Below the pieces are notes generated by a model. That model was not told the DNA's origin. It saw only the letters and a program-made list of their open reading frames with translations, and made no database searches. From Pseudobacter ginsenosidimutans (GTDB taxonomy: Bacteria > Bacteroidota > Bacteroidia > Chitinophagales > Chitinophagaceae), in NCBI RefSeq assembly GCF_007970185.1, contig NZ_CP042431.1:992001-1056000 (forward strand): a stretch of DNA of 64,000 nucleotides. Reading direction: 5' to 3'. This document shows, in pieces, positions 8,891-18,170 of the stretch. The number at the start of each line of letters is the position of its first letter. The stretch's first letter is position 1. Made by a program: the position numbers and the translations under genes.

Positions 8891-9127
8891 TTACTTAGCA
8901 TGTTCTTCTAAGTAAGCAATAGCCTGACCAACTGTTGTAATGGTTTCAGCTTGCTCATCAGGAATGGAAATGTTGAATTCTTTTTCAAATTCCATAATCA
9001 GTTCCACGGTGTCCAGAGAGTCGGCACCCAAATCATTGGTGAAAGAAGCCTCATTGGTAACTTCTGCTTCTTCTACACCTAACTTATCAACAATAATCTT
9101 TTTTACTCTTGTTGCAATGTCTGACAT
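8891..9127 (-). CDS. acpP: Acyl carrier protein
   Basis: This is the 78-residue fatty-acid carrier. The phosphopantetheine serine is in [15 protein letters not shown], near residue 37. The small acidic protein has normal family length. It is the first gene of acpP-fabF-rnc, with a perfect -7 promoter element at 9152-9159 on the minus strand. Confidence 0.97.
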   Translation of the reverse strand: MSDIATRVKKIIVDKLGVEEAEVTNEASFTNDLGADSLDTVELIMEFEKEFNISIPDEQAETITTVGQAIAYLEEHAK

Positions 9128-9151
9128 TTTTGTAAAGTTTAGTTACGGCTG

Positions 9152-9159
9152 CAAAAATA
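9152..9159 (-). promoter_or_regulatory. -7 element of acpP promoter
   Basis: The minus strand reads TATTTTTG followed by C, a perfect TAnnTTTG match. A TTG about 18 bp further upstream fits the Bacteroidota -33 element. The ATG is 24 nt downstream. Confidence 0.65.
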
Positions 9160-9404
9160 TAGATTTTGGGATTATAACAACAATTGGCTGGTTTTTAATT
9201 AATGCTGTGAATATTTTGTTCTTTCGCCGTTTTGTAGTACTATCCGCCATCCCGCTTCCAGCCTTTGCTGAAAGCCGGGCGCCGAAGATAATCCACCGGG
9301 ATGAAACCTGCTTATATTGAATAATTTTATATACTTGAAATCCTCCCGGTAATGTGGTAAATCGTTAAATTGCAGACACCTGTATCATCACCCAAATCCC
9401 AGGT

Positions 9405-9836
9405 ATGGCCCTCAAAATTATAGATCACGGCTCTTTTGAATACCAGCAGATGGTTAACCTGCGCCTTGAAATCCTGCGCAAGCCACTCGGCCTGTCCTTC
9501 ACTCCCGAAGAACTGGAGTCTGAAAAAGAAGAAATACTGATAGGTGCTTTTGAAGATGAAAAGATGCTCGGATGCTGTATGCTTATCCGCGCAGACGCCC
9601 AAACGGTGCGACTTCGCCAGATGGCGGTACTCAATAACCTCCAGGGAAAAGGCATCGGGCGAGCCCTGATGCAGTTTGCCGAAAACCTGGCCCGCGACCG
9701 CGGTTACAGCAGAATGACCATGCATGCCCGCGCCTCAGCCACAGGCTTTTACGAGAAACTGGGATATGAAGTAAGGGGAGATCAGTTCGATGAAGTGACC
9801 ATCCCCCATTATATTATGGAGAAAGTACTTTATTAG
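9405..9836 (+). CDS. GNAT family N-acetyltransferase
   Basis: This is a 143-residue acetyl-CoA-dependent transferase of unknown substrate. The acetyl-CoA binding motif is LQGKGIGRALMQFAENLARDRG (about residues 84-105), preceded by beta-4 RLRQMAVLNN and followed by FYEKLGYEVRGDQF, the usual GNAT C-terminal part. Its stop lies 3 nt from that of the convergent DUF4870 gene, leaving no room for a separate terminator. Confidence 0.9.
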   Translation: MALKIIDHGSFEYQQMVNLRLEILRKPLGLSFTPEELESEKEEILIGAFEDEKMLGCCMLIRADAQTVRLRQMAVLNNLQGKGIGRALMQFAENLARDRGYSRMTMHARASATGFYEKLGYEVRGDQFDEVTIPHYIMEKVLY

Positions 9837-9839
9837 ATC

Positions 9840-10220
9840 TTACACCAGCCTTATACAGAAAGGATATCGATAATACCTCCCTTCCGAAGCCCGGATGGTG
9901 GCAACAATCACCAGAACAATATTAACAACGGGCAACACCCATAAGAAGAGTAATCCTACCAGCACAATGATCAGGATGGCCGAAATAATATAAGCCAGCA
10001 GGATCGTGATCTGGAAATTCAGGGATTCACGGGCATGAAATTCCACAAAACTGCCTTCATTTCTTTTTACAAGATAGATCACCAGCGGGGCCAGGATTCC
10101 AATCCCCGGAACAATTGCGAGAATATGCGATAATATCGCCATCGTTTTCTCTTCACTGGCGGGAGGAACGGGAGGCATATCGGCAGTTCCGAAAATAGAG
10201 TTCGTATCTTGCGCGTTCAT
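9840..10220 (-). CDS. DUF4870 domain membrane protein
   Basis: This is a 126-residue protein with a short polar N-terminus (TADMPPVPPASEEKT) and three hydrophobic segments from about residue 28. The family pattern, AILSHILAIVPGIGILAPLVIYLVKRNE followed by FVEFHARESLNFQITI, is DUF4870 (Tic20-like). The function is unknown. It is divergent from the TPR protein gene. Confidence 0.85.
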   Translation of the reverse strand: MNAQDTNSIFGTADMPPVPPASEEKTMAILSHILAIVPGIGILAPLVIYLVKRNEGSFVEFHARESLNFQITILLAYIISAILIIVLVGLLFLWVLPVVNIVLVIVATIRASEGRYYRYPFCIRLV

Positions 10221-10271
10221 GACTGTTTGTTTATTTTATCAGTCGTATAAACAGTCTAATAATTACAGAAT

Positions 10272-11198
10272 ATGTTCAAACCCCTTCGATTTCTTCTTGT
10301 TGCGGCAATGTTGTTCAGCCTTTCCGCATCCGCCTGTCTGAATGAATATCAACGTAAAGAGATGCCGCTGGATAAAAACAAACTGCATCTTCACTTGCTG
10401 CTTCATTCGAAAGAAGATGAAATGCCTTACTGGTGGCATGGATTTGACGGAGAATCTCTCCACAGCCTGGAGGACATGGCTGGAAAAAATATCGCAGAGC
10501 TGAACTACAAACAACGTTCCGACTATGCAGTTGCCCAACTCAAGGTAGGCGACAAAGCCAAAGGCCTGCAGATATTACAGGATCTCTACCGGTCATACCC
10601 AAACGAATATAATATTGTTGCCAATCTCGGCACCGCATATGAACTAAACGGCGATAAAACCAAAGCACTTGAGTGCCTTAAAAAAGCTGTCGCCATCAAC
10701 CCGCTCTCGCACTTTGGTTCCGAATGGATCCATGTTCGTATCCTGGAAGAACAACTGGCGGCAACACCCGATTACAAAAAGATCATCAACCTCAACACCG
10801 GTAATTTCCAGGACTGGCTGACTGATAAAACTTATCGTTTTCCCCGCCCGGCCGATTCATTGAAATTACAGATCGCTTACCAGTTGCATGAGCGGATCGC
10901 TTTCATTGCACCGCCCAATGCCGTGATCGGACAACTGGTCACAGATTTCGGAGACATCGTTGCCAAAACAGATTCGCTTGGCGCAGCATTTGAATTCTAT
11001 CAGTTTGCACTGAAGTATGATTCTACATTGAAAGACAGTATTGATGTACGCATCAATGGCGTGAAGGCTTCGCAGAAAGAAGTGAAGGATACTTTCAGAT
11101 GGGCAACTATCGTATGGGCTATCCCGTTACTGGCGCTGGTAATGATCTTCCTCGCCTGGCTGAGAAGTCTCAGGAATAACAAGAAAGCAGATTCATAA
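10272..11198 (+). CDS. TPR-repeat lipoprotein with C-terminal membrane helix
   Basis: This 308-residue protein has a signal sequence ending in the lipobox-like LSASAC, so it is probably lipidated. TPR units lie at about residues 80-150 (DYAVAQLKVGDKAKGLQILQ, then NIVANLGTAYELNGDKTKAL). A single membrane helix (about 278-297, ATIVWAIPLLALVMIFLAWL) is followed by basic residues. The role is unknown; TPR proteins usually act as binding scaffolds. The stop codon lies inside a perfect palindromic hairpin shared with the convergent mfd gene. Confidence 0.75.
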   Translation: MFKPLRFLLVAAMLFSLSASACLNEYQRKEMPLDKNKLHLHLLLHSKEDEMPYWWHGFDGESLHSLEDMAGKNIAELNYKQRSDYAVAQLKVGDKAKGLQILQDLYRSYPNEYNIVANLGTAYELNGDKTKALECLKKAVAINPLSHFGSEWIHVRILEEQLAATPDYKKIINLNTGNFQDWLTDKTYRFPRPADSLKLQIAYQLHERIAFIAPPNAVIGQLVTDFGDIVAKTDSLGAAFEFYQFALKYDSTLKDSIDVRINGVKASQKEVKDTFRWATIVWAIPLLALVMIFLAWLRSLRNNKKADS

Positions 11199-11243
11199 AA
11201 AGTAAAACCGGCCTGAGCGCCGGTTTTACTTTTTATGAATCTG
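11188..11243. terminator. Bidirectional terminator with 25-bp perfect arms
   Basis: Arms at 11188-11212 and 11219-11243 are perfectly complementary over 25 bp, with the 6-nt loop CTGAGC. The GC core (AACCGGC/GCCGGTT) is flanked by A and T runs on both sides, so it can terminate both the TPR gene and mfd. It overlaps the last codons and stop of the TPR gene. Confidence 0.9.
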
Positions 11244-11250
11244 TTGGAAA

Positions 11251-14200
11251 TTATTTAGATGCTGCTGTTTCTGCACTCACAAACTCCTGCATCCTTTTCA
11301 GGAATGCCACCAGCTTGTTCATGCTCTTTATATCGGTAACGATCAGCAGGAAAGACCTGTCTGTTTGTTTCAGTCTTGCATTGTTCACCTGCGTTTGCAC
11401 AAAGTTGAGGATCTGTTGGAATACAGGTGATTCAAAATAAGGCGAATCAGGTTTGTTCACGAAATAACAACGCAGTGTTTCATCTTTCAATGTCATCTTT
11501 TCAAAACCCAGTTCCACACCCGATCTTCGGGCGCGTACAGTTTCAAAGAGATCATCCACCTGGGGCGGAACAGGTCCGAAACGATCACCCAGTTCCTGGT
11601 GAAATTCCTGCAGGGCGGGCTCATCTTCACAGTTATCAAGCCTGGTGTACAGCGTCAATCTTTCGGTGATGCTTTCCACATAACTATCGGGGATCAGGAT
11701 TTCGAGATCGGTATCGATGGTGCAATCCTGCACATAATCTTCCTGCCTGGCAATCTCTTCTTTGAAGAGGTTACGGAATTCGGTTCGCTTCAGTTCTTTG
11801 ATGGCTTCGTCCAGGATCTTCTGGTACATCTCGAATCCTATCTCGGCCATGAAGCCGCTCTGCTCACCACCCAGCATATTACCGGCGCCCCGAATGTCAA
11901 GGTCGCGCATGGCGATCTGGAAGCCGCTACCTAGCTCGCTGTGCTGTTCCAGTGTTTGCAGGCGTTTGCGGGAATCGGGCGGCAATGTGCTCATTGGCGG
12001 CGCCAGCAGGTAACAGAAGGCTTTCCGATTGCTTCTTCCTACCCGGCCACGCAACTGGTGCAGATCGCTCAGTCCGAAATGATGCGCATTGTTCACGATA
12101 ATGGTATTCACATTCGGAATATCCACGCCACTCTCCACGATATTGGTACAGATGAGTACATCGTATTTCTTGTTGATGAAGTCCAGGATCTTTTCCTCCA
12201 ACTCATGCCCCTCAAGCTGGCCATGCGCGAAACCGATACTGAGATCAGGACAAAGGCCCTGCAGTTTCACTTTCATTTCCGCCAGCCCCTGGATCCGGTT
12301 ATGGATGAAGAAGACCTGTCCGCCACGTTCAGTCTCGAAATAAATGGCGTCCCGGAGCAGATCATCGTTCATCACAGCCACTTCTGTCTGGATTGGCTGC
12401 CTGTTCGGCGGCGGCGTGTTGATGATACTGAGATCGCGAGCGCCCATCAGGCTGAACTGCAATGTTCTTGGGATAGGGGTTGCCGTTAGGGTAAGACAAT
12501 CCACATTGGTGCGGAGTGTTTTGATCTTCTCTTTATGCGCCACGCCGAATTTCTGTTCTTCATCGATCACGAGCAGGCCAAGGTCTTTGAACTTCACTTC
12601 TTTGCCCAGTATGGCATGCGTACCGATGATGATATCGATCTTTCCTTCTTCCAGTCTTTTTAAAGTCTCTTTCTTTTCTTTTGAAGATTTGAAACGGTTC
12701 ACATAATCCACTGTTACAGGAAAATCTTTCAGACGTTCACTGAAAGATTTGTAATGCTGGTAAGCGAGGATAGTGGTAGGCACCAGCACAGCAGCTTGCT
12801 TTCCGTCCACGCATGTTTTGAAGGCGGCGCGCATCGCGATCTCGGTTTTGCCGAAACCCACATCGCCGCAAACAAGACGGTCCATCGGAGATGGTTGTTC
12901 CATATCACGCTTCACATCGGCAGTAGCCTTGCTCTGGTCTGGTGTGTCTTCGTAAATGAAGCTGGCCTCCAGCTCAGTTTGCATGTAATTGTCGGGAGTA
13001 TGCTGAAACCCTTGCTGGGCTTTTCTTTGCGCGTATAACTTAATAAGATCGAAGGCAATCTCTTTGACCTTCGTTTTCGTTTTTTCCTTCAGCCGGTTCC
13101 AGGCATCGCTACCCAGCTTGTTCACTTTCGGCACGGAACCTTCCTTGCCGGTGTATTTGGAGATCTTGTGCAGTGAGTTGATATTCACATACAGGATATC
13201 ACTGTCCTTATAAATGATCCGTACAGCCTCCTGCAGTTTTCCATTGGTCTCGATCTTCTGTAAACCGCTGTATACGCCCACACCGTGATCGATATGCGTA
13301 ACATAGTCGCCGGGCTGTAACTCGCGCAGGGTGCGGAGTGTAAGGGCTTTGTTCTTATTGTAAGCCTGTTTGACCTTGTACTTATGATAGCGCTGGAAGA
13401 TCTGGTGGTCAGTATAGCAAACCAGTTTCAGGTCTTCATCGATGAAGCCTTCATGGATGGATGTAGGTATGGGTGTGAAGGGGATCTCCGCCTTCAGATC
13501 TTCGAAGATGCTGTTGAGGCGTTCCAGCTGGCGCGGATTCTCTGCAAAAAGATAGAGCCCGAAGTTCTTTGCTGACCAGCTTTTGAGATCCCGGATCAGC
13601 AGGTCGAACTGCCTGTTGAATGCAGGCTGCGCCTTTGTATTGAAATGTATGTCAACCGGGATATCGTGGGCCGCAGGATCTCCTTCAGGGAAATCCTTGC
13701 CATGGCCGAAAGCCACGATATGCCTTGATTGTAATTGTTGTTCTATCCGGAGTGCAGGTACAAAATCTTCTGGTTTTGTATCCGTTTTCTCCATGCGGGT
13801 GTCTTCATCACCGGCAGCATCACGCGCTTTTTGCGTGGGCGTAACGGTGGTAAGAAAAAGCTCCAGGTCTTCCTCCTGAATGATCAGTCTCTCTTTGGTA
13901 AAGGACCAGTCCTGCATCCACACAACGGTATTCTCCGGCAGGAAATCGAAGAGAGAGATCTTGTCGGCAGTATCGAACTGTGTGTCTACATTTGGAATGA
14001 TGGTCACCTGCAGCAGCTTCCGTTCACTGAGCTGGGTTTCCGGATCGAAGATGCGGATACTGTCAACATCATTTCCGAAAAGCTCCACCCGGTAAGGTTT
14101 TTCATTTCCGAAAGAATAGATATCGAGAATACCGCCGCGCAGCGCGAACTGGCCTGGCTCGTACACGAAATCCGTTCTATCGAAACCATAACCAACCAGT

Positions 14201-14694
14201 TTATCCATGAGCCCCACGAGGTCCAGTGTATCACCGGATTTGATGTAGATGATATTCCCGCTGAGTGTATTGGGCAGTACTACTTTCTCGAAGAGCGCTT
14301 CAGGATAGGTGATGAGCATCCCGGCCCTGCCTTGAGATTGAGCAGCGAAACGTGTAAGCGCTTCCGTGCGCAACATCACATGCGAGGGATTCAGCAACCG
14401 GAAATTCTTCCTGTTCTTGAAAGAAGAAGGGAAGAAATAAAGATTGAGTGCATTGGTCAGGTTCTCCAGTGAATTATGGAGGTAAGCCGCTTTTTCGGCA
14501 TCTTCACAAACCACAAGGTGGTTCAACTGGCTGGATGCGGGATTTTGAAAGATGGTGCTGATCACAAAACTGGCAGCACTGCCGCGAAGATTCTCACAAT
14601 GGATGCGTTGGGGCCGGGCAAAAGAGAGCTTGTCCGCCAATTGAAAAAGGCGGGGGTCTTTTTTAAACGCATCGAGCAACGACTGCAAATTCAT
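11251..14694 (-). CDS. mfd: Transcription-repair coupling factor
   Basis: This DNA translocase removes RNA polymerase stalled at lesions and recruits UvrA. The 1147-residue form begins MNLQSLLDAFKKDPRLF. An upstream in-frame extension to 14769 is excluded because a -7 element (14706-14713) lies inside it. In order: the UvrB-like N-terminal module, the RNA polymerase-interacting CarD-like domain (GDYVTHIDHGVGVYSGL, about residue 450), Walker A GDVGFGKTEIAMRAAF, motif II VIDEEQKFGV, motif III TATPIPRTLQ, motif VI QLRGRVGRSNRKAFCYLL, and the C-terminal TRCF domain. The length is typical. Confidence 0.97.
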   Translation of the reverse strand: MNLQSLLDAFKKDPRLFQLADKLSFARPQRIHCENLRGSAASFVISTIFQNPASSQLNHLVVCEDAEKAAYLHNSLENLTNALNLYFFPSSFKNRKNFRLLNPSHVMLRTEALTRFAAQSQGRAGMLITYPEALFEKVVLPNTLSGNIIYIKSGDTLDLVGLMDKLVGYGFDRTDFVYEPGQFALRGGILDIYSFGNEKPYRVELFGNDVDSIRIFDPETQLSERKLLQVTIIPNVDTQFDTADKISLFDFLPENTVVWMQDWSFTKERLIIQEEDLELFLTTVTPTQKARDAAGDEDTRMEKTDTKPEDFVPALRIEQQLQSRHIVAFGHGKDFPEGDPAAHDIPVDIHFNTKAQPAFNRQFDLLIRDLKSWSAKNFGLYLFAENPRQLERLNSIFEDLKAEIPFTPIPTSIHEGFIDEDLKLVCYTDHQIFQRYHKYKVKQAYNKNKALTLRTLRELQPGDYVTHIDHGVGVYSGLQKIETNGKLQEAVRIIYKDSDILYVNINSLHKISKYTGKEGSVPKVNKLGSDAWNRLKEKTKTKVKEIAFDLIKLYAQRKAQQGFQHTPDNYMQTELEASFIYEDTPDQSKATADVKRDMEQPSPMDRLVCGDVGFGKTEIAMRAAFKTCVDGKQAAVLVPTTILAYQHYKSFSERLKDFPVTVDYVNRFKSSKEKKETLKRLEEGKIDIIIGTHAILGKEVKFKDLGLLVIDEEQKFGVAHKEKIKTLRTNVDCLTLTATPIPRTLQFSLMGARDLSIINTPPPNRQPIQTEVAVMNDDLLRDAIYFETERGGQVFFIHNRIQGLAEMKVKLQGLCPDLSIGFAHGQLEGHELEEKILDFINKKYDVLICTNIVESGVDIPNVNTIIVNNAHHFGLSDLHQLRGRVGRSNRKAFCYLLAPPMSTLPPDSRKRLQTLEQHSELGSGFQIAMRDLDIRGAGNMLGGEQSGFMAEIGFEMYQKILDEAIKELKRTEFRNLFKEEIARQEDYVQDCTIDTDLEILIPDSYVESITERLTLYTRLDNCEDEPALQEFHQELGDRFGPVPPQVDDLFETVRARRSGVELGFEKMTLKDETLRCYFVNKPDSPYFESPVFQQILNFVQTQVNNARLKQTDRSFLLIVTDIKSMNKLVAFLKRMQEFVSAETAASK

Positions 14695-14705
14695 AACTGC
14701 GGATG

Positions 14706-14713
14706 CAAAGGTA
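14706..14713 (-). promoter_or_regulatory. -7 element of mfd promoter
   Basis: The minus strand reads TACCTTTG followed by C. The mfd ATG is 11 nt downstream, so the leader is only a few nucleotides. Confidence 0.6.
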
Positions 14714-14804
14714 CGAAAAAGGTATGGACTATCACAGTGTGTTGCAGGAGTCGGGTAGCTGGGGAACACACTGAAATTTTGTATATTTAGAAAAACACGA
14801 TTGC

Positions 14805-15566
14805 ATGGTACAGCCCTGGCGAACCGGTAAGGTCATCCGCATAGTGAATGAAACCAACAGTACGCGTCGTTTCTGGATCCAGGTCCCTGAGTTGGAGTCA
14901 TTCGATTTTGAGCCCGGACAGTTTGTTACACTGGATCTTCCCATACATGAGAAGCCCAATAAACGCTGGCGTTCTTATTCCATCGCCTCCTGGCCGGATG
15001 GCAGCAATATTTTTGAATTACTGATCGTATTACTGGAAGGCGGAGCTGGCACCACCTGGCTGTTCAATGAAGTTCGGGAAGGCCATGAACTTACTTTCCG
15101 GGGTCCGCAAGGCGTATTCACGTTGCCGGATGTGATTGACCGGGATCTCTTCTTCATCTGCACCGGCACGGGCATTGCTCCTTTCAGAAGCATGTGCCAT
15201 CATCTCAAAAGACACAAGATCCCGCACCAGCGGCTATACCTGTTGTTCGGATGCCGGAAATTCGGGGATACCCTCTACGAGCAGGAAATGAGGGAACTGG
15301 AAAAAGAGCTTCCTGCTTTCCAATACCTGCCTACCTATTCCCGGGAAGAGCCAGGGAACAGCCATTGCACCGGTTATGTGCATACGATCTATGAAGAGAT
15401 CTGTAACAATAACAGAACTCCTTCCATTGAAAACGTGGGTGATCTTGCAGTGAAACCCGCCTGGTTCTACTTGTGTGGATGGAAAAATATGATCGATGAG
15501 GCCAAACAAAGAATCCAGTCTCTGGGATACGACCGGAAATCAATTCATCAGGAATTATACGGCTAA
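14805..15566 (+). CDS. Ferredoxin--NADP reductase family oxidoreductase
   Basis: This is a 253-residue FAD/NAD(P)H oxidoreductase. The FAD-binding motif is KRWRSYSIASWPDG near residue 48 (RxYS), and the pyridine nucleotide part begins FFICTGTGIAPFRSMCHHL near residue 117, followed by LYLLFGCRKFGDTLYEQEM and, at the end, WFYLCGWKNMIDEAK. There is no iron-sulfur domain, so it needs a separate electron partner (ferredoxin or flavodoxin), which is not identifiable here. It diverges from mfd. Confidence 0.87.
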   Translation: MVQPWRTGKVIRIVNETNSTRRFWIQVPELESFDFEPGQFVTLDLPIHEKPNKRWRSYSIASWPDGSNIFELLIVLLEGGAGTTWLFNEVREGHELTFRGPQGVFTLPDVIDRDLFFICTGTGIAPFRSMCHHLKRHKIPHQRLYLLFGCRKFGDTLYEQEMRELEKELPAFQYLPTYSREEPGNSHCTGYVHTIYEEICNNNRTPSIENVGDLAVKPAWFYLCGWKNMIDEAKQRIQSLGYDRKSIHQELYG

Positions 15567-15662
15567 TCGGCAACAAATGCATGTTGCTGTTATGGATATT
15601 TCTTGTAAAGGTTGGTCCGCTTTCAATCACAGCTCCAGGGCTTGGGGAGGTTCAAATAAGGA

Positions 15663-15962
15663 TCAGGAATGCTTCTGAGCTGTAGGGGATTGGGAAGCTA
15701 CTCTCTTCGCTTCTTTATCCTCTTTCGTCATTGGTATTACCGGAATAGACAATGATTTCAACTTCTTTTCCAGTTCTACATTTTCTTTTTGCAGGTTCAG
15801 AATTTCCGCGTGATTTGATACCATTTCAGTTTCGAGGGAGGTAACTTTCTTATTTGATTTAGCCAGATCCTTTGAGCGGATCATGTAGCCAATCAGAAAA
15901 GCTACAAACAGCGCACCACCTAACAAAAATACATTCACAGGGATAGTAATAAACATTATCAT
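15663..15962 (-). CDS. Small membrane-anchored coiled-coil protein, unknown
   Basis: This 99-residue protein has one N-terminal hydrophobic segment (about residues 8-27) followed by a charged heptad-like region (DLAKSNKKVTSLETEMVSNH and onward, to about residue 72) and a polar tail. I do not recognise the family. The topology suggests an inner-membrane anchor with a cytoplasmic coiled coil. Confidence 0.55.
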   Translation of the reverse strand: MIMFITIPVNVFLLGGALFVAFLIGYMIRSKDLAKSNKKVTSLETEMVSNHAEILNLQKENVELEKKLKSLSIPVIPMTKEDKEAKRVASQSPTAQKHS

Positions 15963-16139
15963 ATGATAAGCTATTTAGCGTGTAAGAACAATAGTTCAAA
16001 CCACTAATCAATTAATAAACGACCTTAACCGGGAAATATTGGTTCCCATAGGATCAATTATCAGGGTTTCTGTGTCGGTTGGGCGGAGAAGGACTGTCAG
16101 GTGTGGTGTTATTCTTTACGATAGGCGACTCAAATGTAG

Positions 16140-17579
16140 CTATAAAATTTGTTTTTCAATCAATTCTTTGATTTTATTTATAGGGATCCGCTCCTGTTGC
16201 ATAGTGTCCCGGTAACGTATTGTAACCGTCTGATCCTCTTTCGTTTGATGGTCTACGGTTACACAAAACGGCGTGCCAATTGCATCCTGCCGGCGATAAC
16301 GTCTACCAATAGCGTCTTTTTCCTCGTAGAAGCAACGGAAAGAGGTTTTGCATTCGTCCATTATTTCCCTTGCAATTTCCGGAAGGCCATCTTTTTTTGT
16401 CAATGGCAACACCGCCAATTTGATGGGCGCCAGCTTGGGGGCAAATCGTAAAACTACGCGGCTGTCCTGTTTTTCGGCAGTGCTCAGGTCCTCTTCCGCA
16501 TAAGCATTGCTGATCACCATCAGGAAACAACGGTCCAGACCAATACTGGTCTCGATCACATACGGAATATAATTCTGATTGATCTCGGGATCGAAGTACT
16601 GCATTTTCTTTTTGCTGAACTCCTGGTGACGGCTCAGATCATAATCTGTTCTGGAGTGAATACCTTCCACTTCCTTGAAACCGATGGGGAATTCAAATTC
16701 GATATCGCAGGCTGCATCTGCGTAGAATGCAAGTTTCACGTGATCATGGAAGCGGTATTTATCGGCGGGTATACCAAGACTTTTATGCCACTCCATGCGT
16801 GTTGCTTTCCATTTTTCGTACCATTCTTTTTGAGTTCCGGGGCGAACGAAGAACTGCATTTCCATCTGCTCAAATTCACGCATACGGAAAATGAACTGAC
16901 GGGCCACGATCTCATTACGGAAGGCCTTTCCGATCTGGGCAATACCGAATGGGATCTTCATCCTTCCTGTTTTCTGTACGTTCAGGAAATTCACGAAAAT
17001 GCCCTGGGCAGTTTCAGGACGGAGATAAATCTCGCTCGCTTCTTCGGTTACACTACCCAGTTGGGTAGAGAACATGAGATTGAACTGACGAACGTCTGTC
17101 CAGTTGGAAGTACCGCTCACGGTGCATTTGATCTTCTTGTCTTCGATAAGCTTTTTCAATCCGTCGAAGTCATCCGCAGCAAGTAATTGATCCATGGTAG
17201 CCAGGATGGCATCGCCCTCTTCTTTCTTACCTGCTTTTTCCAGTTCATCGGCAAAAGCTTCCAGCAAATGATCAACCCTGTACCTTTTTTTACTGTCTTT
17301 ATTATCGATCATCGGGTCACTGAAATTATCCACGTGACCAGAGGCTTTCCAGGTTGTAGGATGCATGAAAATGGCAGCATCGATACCAACAATGTTCTCA
17401 TGCAACTGGGTCATGCTCTTCCACCAGTAATCCTTGATATTTTTCTTCAGTTCACTACCCCACTGGCCGTAATCATATACAGCGCTGAGCCCGTCATAGA
17501 TCTCACTAGACTGGAAAACAAATCCATACTCCTTACAATGTGAAATGATTGCCTGAAAACGATTATTGTCTGTTGCCAT
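16140..17579 (-). CDS. glyS: Glycine--tRNA ligase (dimeric, class II)
   Basis: This enzyme charges tRNA-Gly. It is the single-chain eukaryote/archaeal-like type, 479 residues. Motifs seen: the N-terminal EYGFVFQSSEIYDGLSAVYDYG, LRPETAQGIFVNF, IGKAFRNEI (motif 2), IETSIGLDRCFLMVI (motif 3), and a C-terminal anticodon-binding domain. The ATG at 17579 gives MATDNNRFQ. A start at 17588 would sit inside the -7 promoter element (17586-17593), so the message is probably leaderless. Confidence 0.96.
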   Translation of the reverse strand: MATDNNRFQAIISHCKEYGFVFQSSEIYDGLSAVYDYGQWGSELKKNIKDYWWKSMTQLHENIVGIDAAIFMHPTTWKASGHVDNFSDPMIDNKDSKKRYRVDHLLEAFADELEKAGKKEEGDAILATMDQLLAADDFDGLKKLIEDKKIKCTVSGTSNWTDVRQFNLMFSTQLGSVTEEASEIYLRPETAQGIFVNFLNVQKTGRMKIPFGIAQIGKAFRNEIVARQFIFRMREFEQMEMQFFVRPGTQKEWYEKWKATRMEWHKSLGIPADKYRFHDHVKLAFYADAACDIEFEFPIGFKEVEGIHSRTDYDLSRHQEFSKKKMQYFDPEINQNYIPYVIETSIGLDRCFLMVISNAYAEEDLSTAEKQDSRVVLRFAPKLAPIKLAVLPLTKKDGLPEIAREIMDECKTSFRCFYEEKDAIGRRYRRQDAIGTPFCVTVDHQTKEDQTVTIRYRDTMQQERIPINKIKELIEKQIL

Positions 17580-17585
17580 AGCCGG

Positions 17586-17593
17586 CAAAGATA
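17586..17593 (-). promoter_or_regulatory. -7 element of glyS promoter
   Basis: The minus strand reads TATCTTTG followed by C, a perfect consensus. The glyS ATG follows after only 6 nt, about where transcription should start. Confidence 0.6.
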
Positions 17594-17663
17594 ATGGGTT
17601 TCCGCTTTACAGCACTTGCATTTTCCATCTTCCGGAGCTAAATTTGATTCAAATCCCGAACCT

Positions 17664-17846
17664 ATGAATAAGCCAACCACCATGGCATTTCTCACCATCC
17701 TGGTTTCCCTTTATTTTATTATCAGTGGGTTGCTCAAAATGAGCAAACATGCAAGCGGTTCCTTCCTGCATAGCTGGGGTATTCTTCTATTACTGGCAGG
17801 GGTAGCCGGAACTATTTGGAAACTGGCCGAAATCACAAAAAAATAA
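17664..17846 (+). CDS. Small two-helix membrane protein, unknown
   Basis: This is a 60-residue protein starting MNKPTTMAFL at 17664; an in-frame upstream ATG at 17616 adds a polar stretch and is less likely. It has two hydrophobic segments (about residues 7-23 and 33-51) and a basic end. It lies 3 nt upstream of the next small membrane protein gene, probably in one operon. I do not recognise the family. Confidence 0.6.
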   Translation: MNKPTTMAFLTILVSLYFIISGLLKMSKHASGSFLHSWGILLLLAGVAGTIWKLAEITKK

Positions 17847-17849
17847 AAT

Positions 17850-18170
17850 ATGAATTCGGAAGAGCTTAGAAAATATATCCGGAAAAAGCTGCGGGCTGGT
17901 TATCCGGCAGGTGAACTGGAAAACGAACTACTGTCGAAGGGATTTGAGAAAGAAACCATTCGTGATGCCATGAACAATCCCAAACACCAATGGGACGTTT
18001 CATCTACCAGAAAGAATATGCTCGCCATTAATGGAGCATGTCTTCTTTTTGTGACACTTTCAGTAGCTATTTCCGGATTGGATCCGGTCATCTCCGGAAT
18101 AGCAGGATTGATTGCAGTTGCTGTTATGCTGATTGCATTGTCCAATCAAAAGACCAGTCATAAAGCCTGA
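17850..18170 (+). CDS. Small membrane protein with helical N-terminal domain, unknown
   Basis: This 106-residue protein has a soluble N-terminal part (residues 1-50) with the helix-turn pattern LRKYIRKKLRAGYPAGELEN then LLSKGFEKETIRDAM, which resembles short regulatory tails that precede membrane segments. Two close hydrophobic segments follow at about residues 58-98. It is probably cotranscribed with 17664-17846. Its TGA abuts the TGA of the convergent MazG-like gene in the palindrome TGATCA. Confidence 0.6.
   Translation: MNSEELRKYIRKKLRAGYPAGELENELLSKGFEKETIRDAMNNPKHQWDVSSTRKNMLAINGACLLFVTLSVAISGLDPVISGIAGLIAVAVMLIALSNQKTSHKA

Noticed and set aside
9242-9305. Short inverted repeat CATCCCG/CGGGATG between acpP and the acetyltransferase
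   Set aside because: Only 7 bp with a long loop; no T run, no promoter and no tRNA-like features. Could be chance.
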